A stretch of DNA of 37,564 bases, taken from the NCBI GenBank assembly GCA_943704415.1, contig CALSCO010002039.1, positions 1 through 37,564 on the forward strand. Direction: 5' to 3'. The notes under the pieces were generated by a model. That model saw nothing but the letters and a program-made list of their open reading frames with translations. It did not search any database and had not been told where the DNA came from. Shown in pieces: positions 7,863-17,737 of this stretch (within the stretch, counting starts at the first letter, position 1; each line of letters starts with the position of its first letter). This DNA is from Parvularia atlantis. Lineage: Eukaryota; Opisthokonta; Rotosphaerida. A program made the position numbers and the translations under genes.

Positions 7863-10800
7863 ATGGATGCGGCGAGCGCCGCGCTCTGGACGGACGACGA
7901 GCTGCGCGAGGCGGTGCGCGCGCACCGTGCTCGTGGGCGGCGTGCTGATGCGTGGGCATGCAGATCGACCGGTGGGCCGCCGCGGGTGCAGGCGGACACG
8001 CGCAGGCGCTCGAGCTCGTCGCGGCGCTGATCGATCAGGCGCGGCGCCGCACTCAGTTGAGGCGATGTGGCTGGCGCCTGACGGGCGCGGCGCAGGCGCG
8101 TGTGCCGCTCAACGAGACGCCCGCTGCGAGCACGAGTGCGAGCGCGCCCGCGTACAGCCGACGGCAGGAGGCGATCATGGCGGCCGTCGCGCGCATCGTG
8201 GCCGACGTGCCGCTCAACCTCGACGCGCTCGAGCGGCGCGTGCAGCCTGCGCACATGCCGCTGATCCACCGCGCGGTCAAGAGCGCCAACACCGTCGATC
8301 CCTCGGCCGCGCGAACGTGCGTGTTCTCCTGCGCTTGTGTGTCTGACGTCGCCCTCGCAGGACGCAACTCAACGACGCCAAGCTGGGAACGCTGCTGTGC
8401 GCGTGCCGCATGGACCTGCGCGCCGCCCACCCGCCCACCAGCGCCCGGATGGCGCGTCCCGCGGCCGACGACGCTCTGTGCGCGCGATCGCGACGGCTTC
8501 ACATTCCTCGCTGCTAATGCGACGCGCAACGCAGCGCCGCGTCGACAGCCGACTTACTGACGTACCTGATCAGGGTGGCGCGCCGCCTGGCCCTTCGGCG
8601 GTAGCGAGCTGACGCGTGCGCACAGGCCGAAAAGCCCGAGGCAAGAGCCCCGCGCACGCGCGCGCTCCTCGCCCAGACGGCCCACGAGATCAGCGACTAC
8701 CACATGTCGCTCACACCGTGCGCTCGCGCCGCGCACGCTGGCCGAAGCTGACATAGCGCACACAGGCTGGACGTGACAGCAGTCACCAGCGCCTGCTCCC
8801 GCGCGCTGGACTTCCTGCTCGCCGTGCCTGAAGCGGACCGCGAGCGTGTAACGCCGATCTGGTACGTCGCACTGAGCGCGGACGCGACGTCGCAGCTGAC
8901 CCGCCCCGCAGCTCGGTCACAGCGGCGCAGCTCGAGCGTGCCTTGGTCTCGCTCGAGCGATTGCAGAACCCGGGGACGCTCGGCGACGTGCAGACCGTCG
9001 TAAAGCTGTGCTCGCAGAGGCGCTGGGCGGGTGCGGCAGCCCTGCGCATTGTCGCCACCGCGTGCGCAGCGCTCACGGCGTGCGCGCCCGCAGACGTGCT
9101 CAGTCTCGTCATCAGTCTGAAGAGCAGTCAGCACGGCGGACCGATGACCTTCCTCGACCTGGCGCGCTTCTGGTGGCAGCAGCAGGCGGAGCTGGCGCTA
9201 TCTGAATCGCACGACGAGCCGGCCGTGCGGGAGCTGCTCGCACTGCTGCGGGCGCACTTTGGCGGCGACTTTGCCGGTTGCGAGCACGTTGCCGCGTTGC
9301 GCACGCCGATCTGTCTGACGCCGTGGTCGCGCAGAGACCGCTCAAGCGCCGGCGCCGGCGCCAACAAACGGCGATGTCTTCGTGGTCGACACAGCGCTTG
9401 CTCTGCCGTCCGCGGACAGAGACGAGACACTGGCCTGCGTCGTCGCCGCGCTCGAGGCGGTGCGGCTGGCAGCGCGGTCTCGCTTCGTGCCCGCTGACTG
9501 CTGCGTACGACAGCGCGACGTTTCCGACTTTGCGCGCCTGCGAGACCTCGTGCGCCGGGCGCGCGACACGTCCTGGCCGACGACGCTCGACTGGTGGGGC
9601 AAGGCCACAACGACGGCGGCCGTGCTCGACTTTCTGCTTGGTGCGTGCGCTGTCTGTGCGGTCACACCGTCTCACACGGCGTCGCCAGCCGCGCGCTCGC
9701 ATACCTCCAACGACCAGACGGCCGAGACGCTCGTCGCCGCCCTATGCACGAGCGCGCCACCTGGGCAGCGTCTCCTGCCGTCGCAGTGGCTGTTCTGGGT
9801 GCGCCCGGCCACAGCTGCGCGAACCACGCCCTGACGCAGCCCCACGCAGCTCCCTGCTCTGTCGCTCGCACTGCTGCGCCAGGGACGGAACGAGACGCTC
9901 GGCGCAATCAACGAGGCCGCGCACACCCTTGTCGAGCGGAGGTCGCACTGGTGCGCAAAACGTGTTCGCGCGTGTCGACTGCGCGCCGACGCGGTTGCGC
10001 ACAGGTGGAACGCGGAGGCGCCGCCGACGCGCGAGCTGGAGCAGATCGAGCAGGCAGCCGACGCGGCCCTCAGCGCGTGGCTTGCGCTCTTTACCGGCAG
10101 CAAGCCGGTCGACGCCGCGGCGCTGTTACGCTGGTTGCGCGAGTGGCGGGCGTGCACGGCGACCTGGTGCGTCGGCAAAGCGGCATCGCTGCCCCTTGAC
10201 GCGCACGCCGTTCGCCAGGGCTGCGCACAGGCCGGCGTGGCTCCCGCGGCACCCGGAGCTGCGCTCGCCGGTCCAGCGCAACGTCATGGCAGGCGCGGAG
10301 CTGTGGGCGCAGACGGCCGCGTGTCTCGCCAAACTGGAGCAGCGCCGGTTCGTGGACGTCTGCACCGGCCTGCTCTTGGTCAGCCCGGCACGGCAGCAGC
10401 CCGGGCACCGGCTGCTGAACGCGCAGCTGTGCGAGGGGTGGGCGTCGCCGGTGCACACGGTGTGGCCGCAGCAACACACGGACGCGGCCGAGGAGGACGA
10501 CCTCGTTGCCCTTCTGCAGCAGTATCTGCTGTGCGTGCGGCGCGCTTGTGCGTGCACTGGTCTTCCGTGAGCTAACGGAGCACGCAGATGCACACGCGAG
10601 CGCGCAGTTGCCCTCGGTACCACGGCCGTGCTGCTGCCCGTGACGCAGGCGCTCGGTGCACGGTGCGCGTTGGCCTGCCTGCGTGCCGCCTTTGCAACGC
10701 ACTAAACCGTGCGCGGCAGGCTGCTCCTATGTGCCGCGATCGACCACGTGCTCGGCGACAGCGACGCTGGGCCTGTCCCGGCGCCGCTGCAGCAGGAGCT

Positions 10801-11294
10801 CGTCGCTGCGCTGAGGCACAACGGCGGTGCGTCGCGCGTCTCCTTGTCGACTTTGCTCGCCTCACGCGGGCCACAGAACGCCTGCACGCGGCGCTGTGGA
10901 GCCAGTGGCTGCCGATGATTGACGCGGCCGCGGCCTCAGCCGACGTCGTAGCCGCCGTTGCGCACGGCCTGTGCTACTGCGGGCCGGGCAAGCTGCTGCA
11001 GCCCAAGACGGCGCCTGATCCGCGCGCGCGCCCATCGCCGTTCCTGCGCTTCCTGTGGGAGCCGACGATGCTCGAGTGGTTCATCCGTGCGTCTCCGCCG
11101 CTGCGCCGCTGATGCTGATTGCGCCCGCCGCAGACCACGCGCAGACGCGCGGACACCAGGCGCTCGCCGAGACGCTGAAGCGCCTCGCGGGCGAGCTCGA
11201 TCTCGGGCCGAGCCCGCAACGCCACGAGCCGCAGAGCGCGACGGCCCTCGCCGGCTACTGCCGCATGCTGCAGGCGGCCCTCGCCACGACATAG
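7863..11294 (+). CDS. Large alpha-helical protein, many exons, unrecognised
   Basis: The ATG at 7863 gives MDAASAALWTDDELREA, then an intron, then IDRWAAAG. Later blocks keep sense across many short introns: RRQEAIMAAVARIVADVPLN, LERRVQPAHMPLIHRAVKSA, TQLNDAKLGTLLCACRMDLR, LERALVSLERLQNPGTLGDV, LRIVATACAALTACAPADVL, LDLARFWWQQQAELALSE, VMAGAELWAQTAACLAKLEQ, LLLVSPARQQPGHRLLNAQL, LLVDFARLTRATERLHAALW and FLRFLWEPTMLEWFI. It ends GYCRMLQAALATT at 11294. Predicted content is almost all amphipathic helix with Leu/Ala spacing, suggesting an alpha-solenoid (HEAT or ARM-like) scaffold. No catalytic motif or membrane span is visible, and I cannot place the family. Exon edges are uncertain between about 8480 and 8800 and between 9650 and 10100. 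It is convergent with the HORMAD gene, 92 bp from its stop. Confidence 0.65.
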
Positions 11295-11386
11295 ACGCAA
11301 CCGCACTTGTACCGCTTCTCCATGGGCGCAACTACACGCAGACAGAAGCGTGCGCCAACACGGCGGCGGCGGGGGCAGGGAGCAGC

Positions 11387-14316
11387 TCACGACACGAGCG
11401 AGAGCGGTTTGGCAACGACGCTGACCTTGCGGCGCTTGCGCTCGCTCCCGCCGCCGTTTAGGCCGTCCTGGCTTGAGAGCAGCGTGTTGAGGTCGTCCGG
11501 GCGCGGCGCAGCGTCCTCGGCGACGGCAGCAGGTCTCACGGGCGCGGGCACTGGCGCGGGCTTGGACGCCGTGCCCTGCATCGGCGCCTGCTGCTGGGCA
11601 CACGTCAGCGAGGGCGCAAAACGACAGCAGCCGCTCCTGCGCACCGACGACGGCACGAGCTGCTCGTCCGATTCCATCGGCGACACCTTGCGCTTCTGGG
11701 CCGAAGGTGCGGGCGCCGGCGCGGGCGCGGGCGGTGTAGCAGCAGGGGCTGCGTCCATCGCCTGCATGGTGGTCAGCGCATCCTGCGGTCCGCGGAGCGC
11801 TGAGCGCTGCGCACCGACGGCGACGCCGACGGCTCGGCTGGCTTGGCGGGCGCCGGCTCGGGCAGCGCGCGGTTGTACAGCGCCGACAGACGCCGCGACG
11901 CGTCCTTTCCGCGCGCAAAGTCAAACGCGTTGCTGTGCCCATGGCGTCAGCGAGGCACGAAGGAAGCAGCCGCAAATGAGCCGCACCGCGGACGGCGGCC
12001 AAGGCCATGCCAGCTGCCGTTGAGCAGCAGGTAGCCCTCCGCAAACAGCCGGTTGCAGACGTTCTGGCATAGCGCGCGGTGGCGCGCGCTCGTCGCCGGG
12101 AAGCCGAGGCCCTCCTGCAGCGCCTTCGACTGCGGCAGGTCATCGGCCTGCATGGCCAGGTGCAGCACCAGGCGCATCAGCGCGAGCTCCTCGATCTCGG
12201 CCGGCACGGCGTCGTCCGGGTCCGTGTGCGACGTGCAGTAGTAGCACTTGATGGTGCTCGCCGGCACGTCCTGTGCGGAGCCCGTCCGTCAGCGTGCAGT
12301 GCAAGAAGATGCGCCGCGCACGCACCCCCTGGCGGAAGCCGTAGCAGCAGGCGTGCTGCGTGCGCGCACAGACGCTGCACGTCACAGTGGCGATGGCGTC
12401 GGCTTTGGTGGGCAGCAGCTGCACCGGCCGTCAGCCGTCGCTTTCGCCTGCCCGGGGCAGCGCGCACCTTGGGCGACACGACCGCACTGCAGATACAGTT
12501 GACCACCGGCGCGGGCGCAGGCTCGGGTGCGGCCGGCTTGGGCTGCGACGCTGCAGGCTTCGTCTGCGATGCCGCAGGCTTCGTCTGCGATGCAGCAGGC
12601 TTTGTCTGCGATGCGGCCGGCTTGGGCTGCGATGCGGCCGGCTTGGGCTGCGATGCGGCCGGCTTGGGCTGCGATGCGGCCGGCTTGGGCTGCTTGGGCG
12701 CCCTTGCGGGCTTGGCGGCAGGCGCAGCGGGCTTCTCGGCAATGGCCTGAGCGCAGCGCAGCTGGTCAGGCACGGCCACGTCGCAATAGCATCTCGCACC
12801 GCCGCGTTCAGCAGCGGGTTGAGCGACGACACGGGGCTCGTCGGCGCCTGCGACGTCTCCATCGGCACCGCGTCCTTGTCCTTGGCCTTGGCCGTTGCGC
12901 CCGCTGCCGGCACCTCCGTAATCTCGGCCGACTCGTCCGCAAAGTTGGTCTGCGGCGTGTGGATCTTGATGTCCATGCTGGTAATGCAAGGTCGTCAGCG
13001 GCCGCAGCACGCGCACTCATGCATCATGCGCACCCGTGGTACGGCGTCATCACCCGGCCGACTGTGACCTTGACCGGCGGGCCGTCAAACATGACGCTGC
13101 GCGCGCACGCGCACTGCTGTTAGCCACCTCGCAAGGACGCCGCGAGCCACGGCCACGAACTCGGTGTCCTCGTGCGCGCGGAAGAACGGCGGCTCGTACG
13201 TGATCGGCGTCACGTCCTCGTAGTAGTACAGGCGCATCGTGATCTGGCGGTGGTCTGCGCGCGCCATCGCGTCAGCCGGCAACGCCTCGCGCGAGACGGT
13301 CGCGCACCGGGCAGCGTCTTGAGCGTCTGCGTGAGCGTGACGAGTGTGCGCATCATCGACTGCGTCGCCTGGCGCCGCGCCCGTCAGCCACCGCCTCGTG
13401 CGCGCGGCAGGTCGCGTGGGGGACGCACCTTCTTGATCTCCTTCTTGGACTGCGCCGTCATGACCTCGACATCGTCCTGTTTGCGCTCGCACCGTCAACG
13501 ATGCACGTACGCAATGCGCAGACGCGCACACCTTGGTCAGCGAGACCGACGCCGAGCCGTTGTCTGGGTAGGTCACGCGAAACTCGTACACCTCCTCCAT
13601 CGCCTGCCGCGCCACGCGCGTCAGCACGACAACGAGGCAGAGGCCGCCGAGCACGCACGTCCGGGTTGAGCGGGTCGAGGTAGATGCCAAACATCATCTT
13701 GCGCAGCTGCGGACGGCCGCGTGAAGGACACGCCTCGATGCGAGCGCGACAGGCAAGCGCACGTATTTCTTCTCAAGTGCGTCGAAGCAGCCAATCTCGA
13801 GCCTGCGCCGGCGTTGTCAGCGGTGTGCGCGCCGAGGCAGCTGAAGCGGACACGTACCAGTTGAGGATGTGGTCGGCCTCGTTCGTGACCGAGCGCTTGA
13901 TCGTCTTGAGCATGAGGCCTGGCGGCGGCGGCGCATGAGCACACGGGCAGCACGGCGCGCTCTGGCCTCTCGCACCGTTCTGCTGCAGGTCCTCGTAGTT
14001 GTCCTCCTCGAACAGGTTGCTGCGGCCCGCCTGCGCGTCAGCCAGGCACACGACGGCGCAGCGGGCGCGCACCGCAAGTACGTGATGCACGAGATGCCTG
14101 CGCCGGCGCCCGACCGCTAGTTAAGCACACGGCACTGCGCGCGTTCCCCGCGCCACGCACTGGTCGACATCAGGTTCTTCATCAGGTTGAGCGACTCGGT
14201 CGCGTTGCACGTCTCGCTTTTGGTCTGCTGCTTCTGGAGCGACTGCACGCACGCACGCCGCGACGTCAGCACTGTGCCGATGCGCGCCGCGGTCGTCGAC
14301 GCACCAGCTGAACCAT
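11387..14316 (-). CDS. HORMAD/Hop1-type meiotic chromosome-axis protein
   Basis: HORMA-domain protein of the meiotic axis, where the family promotes double-strand breaks and homologue bias. ATG at 14316: MVQL, intron, SLQKQQTKSETCNATESLNL. Typical HORMA blocks follow: ISCITYLR-NLFEEDNYED, LKTIKRSVTNEADHILNWY, GCFDALEKKY, LRKMMFGIYLDPLNPD, MEEVYEFRVTYPDNGSASVS, MRTLVTLTQTLKTLP, ITMRLYYYEDVTPITYEPPF and MFDGPPVKVTVGRVMTP. Next are an acidic linker, a (KPAASQP)n repeat, and a PHD-like finger TCSVCARTQHACCYGF with IKCYYC (about 12235-12390). A winged-helix-like segment, ALMRLVLHLAMQADDLPQ to NRLFAEGYLLLNG, follows (about 12010-12190). The tail has two Lys/Arg-Ser motifs and ends AKPLSLVS. About a dozen small introns. 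It is arranged tail to head behind RPAP1. Confidence 0.9.
12534..12690 (-). repeat. 21-bp coding tandem repeat (KPAASQP)n in the HORMAD linker
   Basis: About seven and a half near-identical 21-bp units encode KPAASQP or KPAASQT in the disordered linker between the HORMA domain and the PHD-like finger. Units at the left and right ends differ at third positions, whereas the middle four are nearly identical, which suggests recent expansion. Function is probably spacer length. Confidence 0.9.
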
Positions 14317-14541
14317 CTTCGCAGCGATCGTGGCGGGCTTGCTGGTGGGCTTGCTGGCGGCGGCTGCTGACGGCAACGTGAACGAACGATGAACGAGCGC
14401 AAGACGAGACGGGCGAAGAGAGAAGAGACGACGAAGGGGGGCGGACGCGGTCGAAGCACCGAGAACAAGACGAAAAATGACCCTAAAAGGCGCGACGTCA
14501 GCAAAACACGCCTTAAACGCGCGACGCCGGTGAAACGCGCC
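14317..14541. other. Short intergenic gap between RPAP1 stop and HORMAD start
   Basis: Both flanking genes are on the minus strand, so this 225-bp stretch holds the RPAP1 3' end and the HORMAD promoter. It is pyrimidine-rich on the minus strand and contains a GACGTCAGC CRE-like half-site at about 14496-14504. No open frame of interest is seen. Confidence 0.5.
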
Positions 14542-17500
14542 TCAGACACGCGCCGCCGGCTGCGACGCGATCTGCCACAGCAGCGGCGTGCCGGCCGCCG
14601 ACAGTCGCGCGCGGGCGTGGAGCTCGGGCGCGGGCGGGTGGCCGTCGAGGAAGCGCGCGAGCGGGAGGTGCAAGTCATCGGCCGTGTGCGGGAACGTGTG
14701 CGCGAGCTCGGCCAGCTCGGTCCAGAACGCCGTGCGCGTGTCGGCGGGGAAGCCTGACTGCAGGTGGAATAGCACGACCGCGCCAAAAAAGCGGTCGCCG
14801 TACGACGACGACGCGTACTGCCGCAGCAGCTCCAGGAACAGCTGGTGATGGGCGATCGAGCGCAGGCGCAGCGGCACGGCGGTCGCGACGGCGCCCGGGG
14901 CGATCGCGTCCCATAGCGTGCGCACGAGCCGCGCCACCTCGTCGTCGTGGTAGACCGGCTCGATCTCGCCAATGAGAAACACGCGCACGAGGTGCGACAG
15001 CTGCAGGCCGGCGTCCACCGCGGCCAGGGCGTCCGGCGCGTGCTCGCGCAAAAACGTGAGCAGGCGCAGGCACGCGCGCACGTCGTCCACGCTCGCCGCC
15101 TTGAGCAGCGGCGCAAACATCCAATCAGCGCCCGCCGTCGACGTCGCCGGTGCCAGCGCAGCCGCCGTGTCGGCCGGTAAGACGCTGCGCAGCCACGGCG
15201 TCGTGGCGGCACGGTCGCGCACCATGAGCGCGCACACGACGGCCACGCGCAGGTCCGGGCTGCTGCTCGTGCGCGCGCGGCGCAGCCACGCCAGCCATAG
15301 CGGCACAAGCTGGCACTCGAGCTGGCGGTGGCGCGGCACGTGCGCCAACTCGCGGAAGAAGACGCGCACGCTCGCCTGCACCGTGCTGTCGTCCAGCGCG
15401 CCCGCCACAGCCACGACGCACAGCCGCGTGCTCAGCGCAAGCTGCGCGCGTGCGCTCGCCAGAGCCGCCGCCGAGTAGGAGCCCGGCAGCGACGCCAGCT
15501 CGTCCAGCACGGGCGCAGCAAAGTCGACACGCTGAGCCAGCGCCGTCCCGTCCAGCTCGGGCACGTCGGGCTCGACTGTGCGGCCGTGATGCGCCAGCGC
15601 GGCACGCAGCACCGGCGACGCGCTCACGCCGCGCCACTCGCCGGCCTCGCACGCAGCCGTCAGCAGCAGCTCGTAAACGGGCATGCTCTTGCCGTGCTCG
15701 ACGTACGCGTGCAGCACCCTGCCGGCGATGTCAGCGCAACAGCGATACCGCAGCGGCAGCGGCACCGCACCACAGGAACGCAGTCAGGCTCGCGTCGCCA
15801 GCGCCCGGCAGCCACTGCAGCAGCTGGGCGTAGGTGTCGGTGAGGATCTCGGCGCCGAGGCCGTGCAGCGCAAAAGCGCGCCACAGCAGCAACGTGTCCG
15901 TGCGCACGGCCGACTCACGCAGCAGGAAGCGTAGCACCACGTCGAGCACGCCGTCGCGCGTGAATAACAGCTCGGCGGATGCGCGCGGGCCGTGCGCAAG
16001 CGTTGTCAGCAGCCACAGCGTCCACGTGCGGTGCGTCTCGGTCGCGGCCGGCAGCGCCTCGGCGGCGGGCGGCCACGGCACCTCGAGGAACATGCGCCGC
16101 AGCGTGCCGATCAGCCGCGCGTGCTGCTGTACGAGCTTCTCGGCGCTGGAGCGGTGACGCGCGACACGCAGCAGCATCGCGAGGCACGGCCCGACCACGT
16201 CCGGCTGCGCAGGCGCGACGCGGTCCAGCAGGTGCTCGAAGCGGTCGAGCAGGCTCATGCGCTCGACCAGCGCCGCGACGAGGTCACGCTGCGCCAGAAG
16301 CGGGTCCTCGAGCGTCGCGCGCTCCTTCGACGTCAGCGGCAACGCGACCTCGGCGGGCACCGGCGCGTGGCCGCCAGGGAGCAGCAGGCGCTCATGCAGC
16401 AGCGCGTCTTCGTCCGTGCTCGCAACGAGTTTGGCCATCTGCCAGTGCGTGCGCGCGCAGCGTGTGAGCGGTGCGTAGGGCGCGGCATGACACAGGACGC
16501 ACCGCGTGCGTCGCCTGCACGAGCACGGTCTGGTGCGCGTCGTCCATCGCCGTGCGCAGGTACAGCACCGCGTTCATGTCCTCGAGCGCCGTCAACAGCT
16601 CGGCGCGCAGGTCCTCGGCCACGTCGCCGTGCTTGGCGTTGGCCGCGAGCGTCCCAAGCAGCTTAATCATCAGCGCCCGCTGCGCCGGCAGCGCGCTACG
16701 TGACAGGTGCAGCACCTCGCCAAGCGTGTAGCCGGCCTCGTCGGGATCGTCGCCGTGGTGGTGCAGCCCGAGTGACGGGTCCACATCCGTGCCCGGCGGG
16801 ACCACGTGCCCGTCAAAGTCGAAGCGCACGCGCGCCAGCCGCGGATGCTGCTCGCGCAGGACCACGATCGCCTGCGGCGTGCCCTGCGCATCGGCCTCGG
16901 CGCTACCCTTGCCGGCCGCGGCCGCCGGCTGCGTGATCCACGCGAGCTTGTCGCTCTCGACGTCGCCGGGCGCGAACAGCTTCGTGTGGCCCGGCACAAG
17001 CCGCTCGAGCACGGCCGTCTCGGGCTTGACCTGCGGTGGTGGCACCGCTGCCTTGCCGTCGCCACGCCGCTCGAGCAGACGTGCGAGTATCTCCGGGCGC
17101 ATCTGGCGGCGCAGCTCGGTGTGCGCCTCGGCGATCTCCTCGGGCGACATGCGCTCGAGCTTGGCCTGATTCTCGCGCGCGATCTGCCCGCGCTCGTCGG
17201 CCGAGAGCACGGCGCCGGGCTCGATGGCGGGCGCAGGCGCAGCGGGCGTGCGGCGCGCCGCAAACGACTGCTCGCTGCGATGGCGCGCCTCCGGGAACGC
17301 GCCGTGCTGGCCGGGCGTGTGCGCTTCGGTCTGCACAACGGGCGGCTGCGTCACGGTGCGCTCGACCACGACGTCGCGCATCACGGCAGGGCCACTCGGC
17401 GGATGCGGCATCGTCACCGTCGTCGCCTGCTGCTGCTGCTGGGCGCGCTGGCGTGCGAAGAGCGACGGCTGCTTGGCGCTGCCGCTGTTTGCAGACGCCC

Positions 17501-17675
17501 GCGCATCGACAGCAGGCGCCGTCGCCCGCGCATCGCCGCCGACCCGCACGACGCGCGCCGCCGGCCGCTCGCCGCCCACGCCCCTGTCGCGCAGGAACCG
17601 CGCCTGGTACGCCAGCAGCCCGGCCTCGTCCTCCACGTCGACGTCCTCGACGCTGGGCCGTTTCCACGTGGCCAT
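14542..17675 (-). CDS. RPAP1: RPAP1, RNA polymerase II-associated protein 1
   Basis: RPAP1 (IYO/MINIYO in plants) helps assemble and import RNA polymerase II. Three exons, 16503-17675, 15771-16438 and 14542-15718, join in phase to 1005 residues. The N-terminal part has the RPAP1_N signature (IARENQAKLERMSPEEIAEA, then LRRQMRPEILARLLERR). Next comes the RPAP1_C block (LARVRFDFDGHVVPPGTDVD, LHHHGDDPDEAGYTLGEV, LHLSRSALPAQRALMIKLLG). The rest is a long helical solenoid ending WQIASQPAARV, as in the family. The N-terminal 100 residues are low-complexity with a Gln run (RAQQQQQA). The gene shares a 62-bp head-to-head gap with the TPR gene. Confidence 0.93.
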
Positions 17676-17737
17676 CGCTTATGCTTGATGTGTACGACAC
17701 GGTCAGGGTACAGAAGACTCGAGAAGGGCAGACAATA
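17676..17737. promoter_or_regulatory. 62-bp bidirectional promoter, RPAP1 / TPR
   Basis: Only 62 bp separate the two start codons (17675 on minus, 17738 on plus), so core promoters and both 5' leaders must overlap each other or the coding sequences. The gap is richer in A and T than its flanks. I see no clear TATA box or named factor site. Confidence 0.55.

Noticed and set aside
12534-12690. Regular repeats that might be taken for a CRISPR-like or satellite array
   Set aside because: The 21-bp units have no spacers, stay in frame and encode KPAASQP inside the HORMAD protein.
14160-15308. Minus-strand 395-codon frame spanning the RPAP1 end and HORMAD start
   Set aside because: It is a Cys/Arg/Ser-rich frame in the wrong register relative to RPAP1 exon 3 and HORMAD exon 2.
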